Source: Pachypanchax playfairii (Eukaryota > Chordata > Actinopteri > Cyprinodontiformes > Aplocheilidae). Taken from it: a stretch of 64,000 nt of DNA. Under the pieces are notes generated by a model. The model did no database searches. It had not been told where the DNA came from and worked only from the letters and a program-made list of their open reading frames with translations. The stretch lies in assembly GCA_006937955.1 (NCBI GenBank), contig SSNP01000005.1, positions 4,432,480 to 4,496,479 on the forward strand, given 5' to 3'. The translations under genes and the position numbers were made by a program. Positions 26,677 through 38,130 of this stretch are shown one piece after another (positions within the stretch are counted from its first letter, which is position 1; each line of letters starts with the position of its first letter).

Positions 26677-29600
26677 AGTAATACCAACATTTTAAATTGA
26701 TAGATAAAAGGGCTTGTAGGTTTAACTGGCACAGAAAGAAGTAACTCCTTCCTTAAGATGGGCTTAAGTAGAAAAAAAATATTATTTATGCATTGTCATA
26801 TGTTAAACTCAATTACATGTTAATTAAACCAGGTAAAACTAATATTGCTTTATGGTATGGTGGATTATAAGTGAAGCTAGGACTATAAGAGCATGTTAAA
26901 TAATTTCCATCAAGTGATCTATTTTTAAGAAATGCCAACATCAACACAAAGTTTAAGGCTTTCACGCTCTCTTGTACATTAATCTTATGTCAGACAATTT
27001 TAAAGGAGAGAGGAAAGAAATGAACACATGCGCTAATTACAGAACTGGATCACAGCAACATGAAGGCAAATAAAAGTAAAACAGAAAGTAATTGTGGAAA
27101 CAGAACAGAAACATAAGCCACAATATCTCAATACAAAATTTAAACTTAAACCTGGAAAAACTGGGAAATGGAACAAAATGTTCTGTCAACATCAGAGACA
27201 AAAACACATGAAAGAAGTTTACCAAATTCAGTTCATAACAGGTCACAGGCAGAGCCATAAGGAAGAAATCGGTTTGTTATTGAATATAATCACCATTCAT
27301 TCTGAGGCATGAGGCCTGACTTTGTTTGTAAGGACTATAGACAGATGAGTGAGTTTATTTGTTCCAGGAAGTGCCTTTACTTGACTTCAATAAAGAAGAG
27401 CTTGTCAAGGTACTTTCTTAGTTCAAAGCGCGCTTCTAGAAAGTGGTGCTGCGTAGAAAGTTGAGTGTGAAACCTTGACCAGTGAATTCCTTCAAGGCAA
27501 AGCAAAGCAGACATGTGATTACAGGAGATCCTGAGGCAGACAGAAAACAAGGTTAGTCTCAAATCTTAAATTAACTTCAAGCTATTACTTAAAAGTTGAT
27601 CTAAAGGATACTGTGTGAGGTAACCTGATGAACAACCTGGAACAACATGAGTATGCCGCAGGGAAAGTAAAGTTTCACTAGTGTGTGTAGTCAGCTACAG
27701 GAGCAACTTGTGGAACAACCACAGAAGCACAGAAATCCATACACCAGAGAAGAGACAAGACGAGGAAGCACTGCTATACTATAATGTTCCCAAAAAAATG
27801 TTTGAGAATTTTTTGATCCCATATTTACTTAATAATTTCCACAGATTCAATATTTATTTCCAGAACTATTTACAACCTGACAAAAGATTAGTTTGTTAAC
27901 TAATAAATGAGAACAAAAACCAAAAGAGCCTTATCCACCTATAGGTTTCTGTGAAAAGCTACACATTAATACAAAGCTGCTGTTAGCTGTAACCTCTGTG
28001 TCTCCCTGTGGAGCTGCTTGACCATCCAACCAGAATCAATTGAAGTGTAGTTAAATGAGAACAGCACAATGCAAATTAGAGTGTAACAAAACATGTAGAG
28101 TTGCAAAATGTTTTGGCGCAGTGGCTGTTTTGCAGTTCACCTTCTCATTTCCAGTCTTGTCTGGTTTTATTTTGTCTTGTAAAACACTTTATGTTAAAGT
28201 TGCTCCTATTATAAGAACAAGTGCATGTCTGCAGGGAATCAAAGTTATTTGAACGTATAAATGACTCGTTACTTTGCAGTTTGTAGCTCCTGTTGCCAAC
28301 TTCATATCCTTATCTGACCTTAGTCCATTTTATTTTGTGTCCTACTTTTATCTTAAAACTTAGGTAACAAAAACATGCTTAAAAAGTCTCCCAGGATTTC
28401 AAACTGAAGTCAATATGTACCTTACAAAAAATAAAATAACAAATAAATAACAAATATATATAAAAAAACAGGTAGTCAGGAGTAAATAAATGTACATTTT
28501 AATTACATTGAACAGTAAAAATTTAAGTGCAGTTGGATTGTTTTATTAAAGACCTGCTTATAATTGATGAATTATACTAGAAAATATTTGTTTTATATAT
28601 TCTTCTCATTTGCAAAAATAGATAAGACCAAATACTATTTTTGTTTCTTCAAGCCATATTTCGATCTGTAGATGTGAGAACGTCTACAGAGGAAATGCAT
28701 GTTGAAGCTTGTCACACTTCCGGAACATTTCATGTTATTAATGACCAGAAAAACCGAACATCACTCGTTTTGTCCTACTGGTACTTGCATGGACAAACTT
28801 TTGTTATGCAGGTATCACAGTGCAGATATTTAACTAACAAACATTAGTGGCAGCTTTCATTAAATAGTCACTGCTTTACTATATAATTAACATATTCACA
28901 GCTTATATTTTGTTACTCAAACAAAAGCTTAAAGTTGTTATTCATGTTGAAAGTCTGGCTCAGAGAGATAAAAGACAAACTTTATGCTCTTGAGCCAGCA
29001 TCTGGTAGCCCCTGTGGGGCGGTCCTTAAAAGCCTTTCTAATGTCTTCTGTTGCTGTAATCTGCAGCCCTTGCCAGTTCCTGTAAAGGCACAGAAAAGTT
29101 TCTAAAATAGAAATGAATTCTAAAAACTTTGTAGTTTAAAAGTTCAATACCTGTAGTGCTGAGTTAAATGTCTGTATTAAATCAGACCAAGGATCAATTT
29201 ATAAAGTCCAAATTTCACAATGAACAATTGAGCTCAATTATGTTCCAATAACAACCTGATGAGAAATATGTTATTTTCTATCAGGCATCCTTTGGTTAAA
29301 CAGTATAATTTAGAAAAAGTTGATATATAGCCTTAATATCTTCAGACAATTACCTTTTAGACAAATTTGGCTGATGCAATCGGTTCCAAAACAATCAAAG
29401 CCCAGTCTAATGTAATCAACTGTGTTCATTCCTCAAACACAAAGGCAAATGTGTTTTTATTGGCCATTATAATAACTTTGTTTGCATCAGATGCAAGGAA
29501 TGGATGCAGAAGGGCAACTCAAATTTTCACATAACAGCTTAGAACTTTTGACAAAACCTTTTTTAAACATTATTACACATTCTGAAATAATTTCTTCGAT

Positions 29601-29840
29601 CTGTATTTAAAAGTAAACTAACCTCCCATATCTTGGTTTCATTTTTCTGTAAAGATGGTTTTGATTTTCTGTGTGGGGAATACAAATGAATTCACAAGAG
29701 CAAAGTCTTAAATGCCACAACAAAACAAATGTCACAAAAAAATAAATAAATAAAATCATGCCTACAAATTGCTAAATACCACAATGAGACAAAAAACACC
29801 AAAACAAAATAGAAATCCTAATCACTCAGGGAGAGGGCAG

Positions 29841-30028
29841 ACCTTGGACATTTTGTAGAAAGTACCTTGTCCTGGATCCTTAAAAAAATTCCTGGATCTA
29901 GACGATAATCTGGATCACCTCCAAAATCTAACTGATTGTTTATTGGGTCATTTCTGACCTTTCCCAAAAAGGTATTTCAGTTACCCTGCTAACAGACAAA
30001 CAAACAAACCCCGATGAAAACATTACCA
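29841..30028 (+). mobile_element. RTE-LINE-like 3' tail, copy 1 (partly deleted)
   Basis: CTTGGACATTTTGTAGAAAG, CTGGATCCTTAAAAAAATTC, GATAATCTGGATCACC and CCTGCTAACAGACAAACAAA lead to CCCCGATGAAAACATTACC. It matches the block at 33518-33745 nearly line by line. It lacks the stretch with the TGAAAATTTCATCAAAATCC motif and the final CTTGGCGGAGGTAAC. I recall this tail from fish RTE-type LINEs and from SINEs that share their tail; which one applies cannot be decided here. Confidence 0.6.
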
Positions 30029-31224
30029 CTAGACTCATTGCTGATGCGATGGACAACCTGCTCTTCTTCTGTTTAGTTTAGGCAGAATACACACTTCAAA
30101 GAGTGTATTGCAGTAATCTGTTGTTCTTTATGATGCAACTGAACCTTTATTTGTTTAGGTCACATGCATGTAATTTTACTATATTAAATATATTTGCCTC
30201 AGGTATTCATATTATATTATATAAATTAATCCTGTTTAAATAATGTATTCTGATTTTAACACAATTTTCCAGTTTCAATGCTGAGTGTATGTTGAATTTA
30301 GTAATTCCAATTAATCCCAGTTCTTTTATTAGCCAACCCTCATTTAAGTCAACAACGCAGCCTCCCCTGTCCTTAATCTTCCACAACACTCATGTTTACA
30401 TGCAGATCCAGCATTACTTCCTGTTTGAAAGACAGACAGGCTGTTCGTCCAATCAGCAACGAGACTAGTTCATATCAAGTCTCCATCTTTTCCTATTTGA
30501 GTAAATGTAATTATAATTTCTCTTTTGTTATTGGGATTTTTTTTGTTGTTGCAGTGTTTAGTTATTTGTTTGTTTGTTGTTGAGTTTAATTATATGTTGT
30601 TGTGATTTTTATTTTTATTTTGGTGTGATTTGAACCTCAGGGCCACCGTAGAGGGGGACTTTCATGTGAGATTGTTAAAAGGACTTGTTAGAATAGCAAC
30701 AATACCTTATGTTTCAGCTTGTTAACTGTTTCCCCATCCTACTCCACCTAATATCATGCCTATAAACCATACAGCATCAAGCCAAGTTTAAAGCAAATAT
30801 ATAGTGGAAAAGGAAACAAATAAATAAGCTACGGCTTTAGCTACTTCAGAAGCAATATTATTGTGTTGTACATGGAAGGAAATAGTGTGAAAAAAAAAAA
30901 CAAGTTTGGCTTTGGGCAAAAACAAGCTAAGGCCTGCAGACTGTAGAATATGAATAATAAAAGACTACAAACCACTCTGATTGTATATGTTTGTGATAAA
31001 TGTCTGTTTTTTTTATTGCAAATATACCATACTGTACTAGTTATTTGACCAGTTAGAATGTTTTTTTCATTATCTATAAGTTTATCTGTTTGTTGAAGGA
31101 ACAAATTTTCGACCCCACAGTCAATGTGCATCAAAACTTTGATGTTCAGTCACAGAGAATAACTCCTGTTCCCTGATATGAGTCATGGATTACAGTAGAA
31201 AAAAAGAGCACTTTCCCACATATT

Positions 31225-31500
31225 GCTCCAAATACCTCTCCAATCTTTGCCGGCTCGGGCTGTGCAGAATCCATCACCCATCACTGTCAACCCAAGCCTC
31301 TCTAGCCCATCTGTCCATCCCTGCTAGTCATCTACACTGTGCAATTTAATTTCAGACAGCAGTTCTTTATTGCCTCCACAGCAAAATCTCTTCAGCCGTA
31401 TGTTGTAGTTCACATGGCTCAACTGTAGACAGTGAGAATGTAATGCTGTCCATTACACTGCCAGGTAGTCGTCTATCTGGTACCAACATCTACAGTGAAG
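31225..31500. other. Candidate conserved noncoding block
   Basis: A balanced block with CCGGCTCGGGCTGTGC, GAATCCATCACCCATCAC, CTGTGCAATTTAATTTC and ATGCTGTCCATTACACTGCC. Homopolymers are rare here while they are frequent on both sides. Confidence 0.25.
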
Positions 31501-33517
31501 ATGTAATACTCATGGGGTATTGCTTGTCTTTTATTTCAACAGAGCTTCCTTTTCAAGTTGAATCAGTTTATGGGCAAAATAAAAATTAATTTATCATGAA
31601 ACAATTTAAAAATATCCATTTCTTTTTTATTTTTTATTTACTGGTTTGTAACTGGTTTCCTGCTTTACATATTGTTGCTGTCACTTTGATTCAGTTTCTA
31701 TATTTCATCTGATTACGCTGCATTTCTGATCACCAAATGCTCTATTTGTTTATCACCTTAATGAAAAACATGTAAACACTTTTGTTACCATCTATAATGT
31801 GTTAGGTACAACAGATAAAATAAGCCCCTTTCATATTCCTGTTTCATATAACGTTCTTTTTTCCGTGCTCACACTGCAGGAGCTGAAGCGTGTTTGTCCT
31901 TATATACTTCTTTTTTTAACTTCCACTTTCAGAGGAGAAGCTTTCTAAATATAAGTAGAACTATTACAACGGATGGCAGCAAGAGAATAAAAAAGGAAGA
32001 AAATGTTTCTCTGAGAGATTAAAACTAGCTCACAACACTCAGTGAAGCAAGAATATGAAAGTAATTCAGTTGCATTATATATAGTAACATATGATCCTGG
32101 TTCAATTTCCCAATAAATGAATGCTATTCTTCTCAACAGGAGCACATTTTATTGCGATTCAGTCTTTTGTGACCAATAGAGCTCTTTTTTGTATCTCTCG
32201 ATTGTTAATAGAATCTCATTTTGTCCTGATTTTTCTACTCTAAATAAATGTTTTATTCAAAAATCATTTCAACCAAGTTAATTCCCGGGCTCCTTTTCAT
32301 TACACTTTTCTTCTGTGACTCATGAGGATACAAAAGGATTGTGTATCATACACCATTCCATAGCCAAGAGCAACATGTCAGTTTTGAGAAATCTGAACAT
32401 TTATCAGAGCAGTATCGAGAGTCTTTGACAGGTTAGAGGCCAGATTTCTGGCCTCTCTCTCAGCCCTAAGCCATACTTTTAAACATCTGTCAATGTTTCA
32501 TCGTCCAGATTGTAAAAAATCAGACAAAGCAAAGAATTAAATGGAAATGGTGAGCATACAACATTTATAAACATTTATATCATTGTGTTCATATTTTCAT
32601 CTTTTACATCATCTTATTATGTAATTGTCTTTTCCAATTCTTTTGTTTCTGAAATATTTACTGCATTTCATCTCAGTAACGTTTAAAACTTTCAGCTTCT
32701 GATCTACAAAATAACTCTGGAAAATACTTGTAATCCCAGCAAATGCAAATAACCCAATTATTAGAAAATTACAAGTACAATTCAGTTAGAAAAAAACAAA
32801 CAAAACATTATCCTATTTGTATCAACCTTTCTTCTTTATATCATTGTAAGAAGTTAATTATTAGCATCCATTTCTTTTTTTAATTTGATTTCTGATTATC
32901 ATTTCTGACCATGACCCTCCGCTTCATGTTTCTTGACCCATAGTAGAATCCCAAGCATAACTTTAGAAATTGCTGCTCTAAGTGATTTTTTCAGAGGTGT
33001 AAAAAACAAATACACAATGAATCAAATAATATTAGAATCATTCTTTTGAGTTTGGTGTTTTACAATGTCAACAGTAGTATGAATGAAGCGAGAGAAGCCC
33101 AGTGAGTAAACATTTGAATGCAAAGCAGAATGTATTTCTAGTTCTAGAAGGCACACTAGAGAGTGGAAATGTCCATGGATAACTGCAGTTTGGAGCTTAG
33201 AGAATACTCTGAATCATCATCATAGTATAATCCTCTGAGTCAAGGACTGACAAATGGTGGTGAATCAGCAGCAGTCTGTTAGTTTGCTGAAAATAACTGT
33301 TCAAGTATTAAATAATGATGAAGACTCAAAACAGGAACATGGGACAGTTCCCCAGTAATTATTTGGAACATACTTATTGTACTCATGTTTCACTCCTTTC
33401 AGCTTGAATTGCTATTTTACAAAGTCTAATTTTTTGGTGATATTTTATATTTTTCATGTTAATATTTAGATTCTAGCAGATTAAATAACTAACAAAAACT
33501 AGAAAAGCACTCGCAGC

Positions 33518-33745
33518 ACTTGGACATATTGTAGAAAGTACTATGTCCGTATCCTTAAAAAATTCCAGGATCCAGACGGTAATCCGGATCACCCCCAAAA
33601 TTGAATCGATTGTTCTTTGGGTCATTTATGATCTTTCCTGAAAATTTCATCAAAATCCGTCTTTACGTTTTAGAGTTATCCTGCTAACAGACAGACAAAC
33701 AAACAAACCCCGATGAAAACATTACCTTCTTGGCGGAGGTAACAA
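33518..33745 (+). mobile_element. RTE-LINE-like 3' tail, copy 2 (more complete)
   Basis: ACTTGGACATATTGTAGAAA, GGATCCAGACGGTAATCCGG, CTGAAAATTTCATCAAAATC, GAGTTATCCTGCTAACAGAC and CCCCGATGAAAACATTACC lead to the end CTTGGCGGAGGTAACAAG. It contains the segment missing from copy 1. No reverse transcriptase coding region is attached, so this is a 5'-truncated end or a tail-sharing SINE. Confidence 0.65.
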
Positions 33746-33958
33746 GAACCTTGTAGTACTAGAACTAGAAGTTTAACCTACTAGTATTACAGTACCATCC
33801 CCTGGATTACTGAAAACCTTGTCAAGCAAATATTAAGCTTCAGTTCAATGTAATCTGTTTTTGGAAAGGCGTATTTTGTTTTAAATAAGAGTTTCAATGT
33901 TTTGTGGTCTGAGTTTGTTTGTCTTTATTTTTTTTTACTGTTACTGTTACTCTTTTTT

Positions 33959-33970
33959 GGGGGGGGGGGG
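33959..33970. repeat. Twelve-base G homopolymer
   Basis: A run of twelve G directly after a T run. Long G homopolymers are rare in AT-rich intron and are error-prone in sequencing, so the exact length is uncertain. Confidence 0.9.
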
Positions 33971-34110
33971 TTGTTGGCTGGGGAACTTAGAAGTCATGTT
34001 TGCCAATATTTCACTTATTTGATGTTTAGATAGCTTCTTTTTAGTTTATCCCATTGGTCTCTGAGCTTCTTTGTATATATTTCTAATTTAGTTCTTAAAC
34101 CTTTGGTGTT

Positions 34111-34300
34111 TGCAGTTCAGACTGAAGTCACATGCCAGAAGAGCAGATATGTATCAGATTTCGGACCACATGGTGAAGTGGCCTGGGTCGCATTTAAAAA
34201 AATGGATCTGTGTCATTCAGACTGTCATAAAAAACAGATACAGGTCACATAGGGGCAAAAACATTTATTTGGGTCACTTCAGCCTGCAGTCTGCAGCACT
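34111..34300. mobile_element. MITE-like element with imperfect inverted ends
   Basis: The left end, TGCAGTTCAGACTGAAGTCA (34111-34130), and the reverse complement of the right end (34271-34300, GTCACTTCAGCCTGCAGTCT) share CAGACTG and AAGT-CAC in the same order, with a small insertion on the right. Between them lie short motifs such as GTCATTCAGACTGTCAT and TTTGGGTCACTT that I associate with a fish nonautonomous DNA transposon. No target-site duplication was established. No transposase is encoded. A short chance open frame covers the element. Confidence 0.45.
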
Positions 34301-34590
34301 GGTGATTTTTTTTTTCAGTATGTTCTTTGCATGATCTCTTTGTTTTAGATTTCCCTTCTCTCCTGTGTTGAATTTATCACACCTGATTTCCAGTCCTCTG
34401 ATTAGTCCCTCAGCCTTTCTCCTCAGCTGTTCCTTGTGAGTAATCACCTGATCCCAACATAAATACTCCTTGGTTTGTCACGCACATTCTTTAGCCTCTG
34501 CCATCATTCTCCATGTGTCTTTCTCCCTCTGTTTCCTGCACTTTGACAGAGATTCTTTCTGTAAGATGTTTTGTTGCTTCCATGTTAACT

Positions 34591-34612
34591 TTTATTTATT
34601 TATTTATTTTTT
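34591..34612. repeat. TTTA tetranucleotide repeat
   Basis: About five TTTA units grade into a T run. Confidence 0.85.
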
Positions 34613-34846
34613 ACTTCCTTTTTCCTCAAGCCCCCATGTTCTCCCTGCAACTTAGTTCTTTTACCTCCATCCCACATGACAGCGATGAATCCAATAAAAC
34701 TTTACAGTATCTTTATATTTCAGACTTCCAGGTTTTTGCGTTGTGTTGTCCTAAGACATAAATGCCATGCTTGAAATTTTCTCCAGGCGCACTGATGTGT
34801 TGTATCACTTCTTTTGGAAAACATTATTTTAGATGTTTTGCAGTTG

Positions 34847-34862
34847 TTTTTTTTTTTTTTTT
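34847..34862. repeat. T homopolymer
   Basis: Sixteen consecutive T. No adjacent mobile element was recognised. Confidence 0.85.
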
Positions 34863-35149
34863 ACATGTCACCACAATCCAAGAAATCCAGGCAACCTCAT
34901 TTTCAAGCATTTGAAACACAAACAAATCTCATCCATCAACAGCTGGAAGTTTGTCTCTCTTCTCAGCATTTTAATCTGCATACATTCATTCTGTGATCAT
35001 CATCAGCGAGTTGTTCATGATAACAGAATTTCACTAGAAGTCATTCTCGAGTGCCTCAATCCATAATTTAACAAACAAATTAATTTTGTGTCAGTAGCTC
35101 TGAACAAGTGGGGGTTAATTCCCTTTTCATTTCTCTCCCATTTTACAGT

Positions 35150-35430
35150 AAGTAGCTCTTTCACACTTATTGCCCTTTTTTCTGGATAAGATTAAATGAA
35201 TGTCCACTATTAGATTTCCAGTTTTATTCACTGAACTGCGAGAGCCGAATTATAAGGGATTTTCCAAGGATAATTAATTGAAGTGCAGTTTTAACAAGGA
35301 AGTATCTTTTGTCTTGATTTAGAAGGTAAAGTAATTAGCAGGAAACTTAACAGTGAAGAAGCAAGCGGATTAAAATATGTGAATCACGCTGTTAGAGGAG
35401 GATTTTTATAACATTATTGGATGCTCCCTA
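35150..35430. other. Candidate conserved noncoding block
   Basis: TAATTGAAGTGCAG with GGATAATTAATTGAAG, AAAGTAATTAGCAGG and GCGGATTAAAATATGTG: three homeodomain-type TAATT or GGATTA cores in about 150 bases. No coding is present. Confidence 0.28.
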
Positions 35431-35609
35431 TAAAGTCAAAATGACAATATGTAACAACACAGCTGATTTGAAATATTTTATAATTTAACTGCTCGGTTGA
35501 ATTGCTATTTCACACAATAACTGGCCTACATTTTTCCTATTTGCAATGCTTTTGTTCAATGGAAGGGTTTTATCTATTTTTTTGAGATGTGTTCTTTACA
35601 GCTGACAGC

Positions 35610-35633
35610 GTGTGTGTAGGTGTGTGTGTGTGT
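35610..35633. repeat. GT dinucleotide repeat with one TAGG interruption
   Basis: Two GT blocks are separated by TAGG. It is an ordinary microsatellite. Confidence 0.9.
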
Positions 35634-38007
35634 TTTGGCATGTGGATTTGATACAGAGGTGTCACAGAGAGAATCTAGAGCTTTATTGCAAATGCCTGTC
35701 TTTTTTGTAGATAAAATCTGTGTAAAATTTTGCATGACTGTGCCTTAGAGACACCATCCCTGTTCAATACGTTTGACGTAGCCATTTTTTTACATTGCGT
35801 GTTAAATGTTAAAGTATAAATCAAAGGGGCTTTTGAATAGAAATTTAAATTAATAATTAGAATCATTGAATGGTAGTAGACAAAAGGAGATTTACGTTTA
35901 GGCACAAGAATATAGTTAAATACATATTTAACTGGTTAAGGATGGAAAGTAAAATCAGTTTTATTAAATGTGGTAAAGAGGCATTATTTAAGGATTGTCT
36001 TGAATGTTGCTCTGTATAGTTAGTCCAAGATGTGAATCATTACTTAGATTTACTTTCTTACACCTTTTAAAATAAATAAAAGAACATTTAGCATGATTTT
36101 TTTAGATTTAAATTGAGGTAAATACATTTAATTTATTCTAATTTTCAGTCCAATTAGTGCCACCCTCCTCCTGCTCAGTTACTGTTTCAGGTTATTTACT
36201 CAGGTGCTTCTTTAAATGTGTACACTAACCTGTAATTGCACAATATAAAGGAGAAAAAAATGGCAATTTAAATTTTAAGCTCATAAACTGCAAATAAAAA
36301 ATGAATTAGGTAGAAGACAATATGTGTGACTCAGCATGAGGGTTTGAGGTTAAGGTATAAAATATTCAAACAAGCTTCCTGAAAATGCGTCTCTTTTTGT
36401 AGGCCTGCAGTTGTCTGCCTCTTTTGTGTGATCTGTCTCTTAATAGTTGGTGTATTTCCTGCATAAAATCCAGTGTGTGAGGTTGTGATCTTTCATTCTA
36501 ATGGCTCCCCTGGGTCGTGCATTTTAATGAGTTGCCTTGAGCTTTCAGTCCGTATTCCTCAGTCTACAGTAGTTAAGATGGATGTTTCACCTTCTGATTA
36601 AACCTTGGCTTAAAAAGTTAAAGCCAAGTACTGCATACGAAGAAATGCAATCTTGGGTGGACATAAAAAAAGTTTTATTTTTTTCTATTCCTAGCAGTTG
36701 GGAGGTAATAATACAAATTGAAGTTTATGCAAGTTGCTGTTAATCTGGTGTTAAAAACAGTAATGTTAATTTGAGTATAATGTATTATTATTGACAACTT
36801 GGTATTTAACCTGTGATTACAGTTGCAGCAGTGACCAGAACAAAAGCAGATGGAGGGAATACTTACTAAATATTTCATTAATTAGAACTTGATGATACTT
36901 GAAAACTATTGATGAAGGCTCGAGTAAAGTGAACATGTTAAATGGAAAAACTGCTAATTACTGATGGGATGCTGCAGTGCAGAGATGAGTCAATACCTTT
37001 GATATATTTTTGAATTGCTGCACTGGAGTAACCCTCAACCACTCACTTAACTCTTTGTTTTTTAATCTGCGGTATTTTTTTTTCTTTTTCTTTTTGCATC
37101 TAAATTAGATCTCCTACATCTCAGTCCTCTTCTTTGCCAATTAACATCTTAAAAAACATTTTTAAATTCACATCCATTATTTTATTGGGCATTTTCTCTT
37201 CCTTTCAGAATGTTAAAAAATGTTCTTTAATCTTTAAATATCATAAAAATGTCTTTCATTTTTCTTTCTTGCTTGCTTGTTCCAGTCCCCTCCTGCTTTA
37301 TTCAGTGTAACACAGGAGAACTTCTGGTCATTATGCTCCGTGGACTGTCTCTCAGCCTCAAGGCCTGACATTTGACTTCTTTATGGGATCTGTAACCTTC
37401 ATTATTCAATCACAAGAGGCCACATATGCATATGCACATTAAAGACAGTGAACTCTGCTACCAAAAGCTATTAGTAGAGGCTTAAAGAAAATAGTCAGTG
37501 CCAGCATAAGTATTCAAATACACATACAAAGGACAGATTTTCGTTCTTAAAGTTTTAATGTTTAAAACTCAGTTAATTGACTCGAGCATTGTTTTTATAA
37601 TCAGTGCTCACCTCCATTTCTCCTGCCAACGGTGGATGTGAATAAGCTGTTTAAAAGAACAAAAGCACTGAGTGATTTTTATCTTGACGAAGATAATAGA
37701 AGATCCTGAAGGCAAGGTGAATGCAGCTATGCAAATTTTATCAATGTAGCCTTTAGCATTTCAATTTTATTTTGTATATGTCTTCAAAAATTTCTTAATA
37801 TAGAGCTTTTTTCAGAATAACTTGTCAAAACTTTTCAGAGCTTTATTAAAAAGAAATTGCAAGGTTCATGCAAAACATCTTTTTTCACCTTTGATCATAT
37901 TGTTTGCACAGATTGCTTTTTGCTTGGTGTAAACCACTAATGGTGGTTATCTAAAAACACAATCTCCAAGGATATGATGCATTTTTCTAAGCTCTAAATT
38001 TGTTAAG

Positions 38008-38130
38008 GAAGGCTGTGGCTCAGGATTTACTTTGCCATCCATCAGTTGTAAGGTCAGTGATTTGATTCCCAGTTTCCACATCACGACCAGGTGTCCCTTC
38101 TTGGAAAATATTATCTGAGAATGGGATTGT
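38008..38130 (+). mobile_element. Decayed SINE-like repeat with tRNA-type internal promoter boxes
   Basis: GGCTGTGGCTCAGG (38011-38024) resembles a tRNA A box, and GTGATTTGATTCCC (about 38057-38070) resembles a B box (GGTTCGATTCC) with two changes. The following GACCAGGTGTCCCTTCTTGG resembles the CGAAGTGTCCTTGGGCAA segment of a common fish repeat. The tRNA-like fold is not intact and this is not a tRNA gene. Confidence 0.45.
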
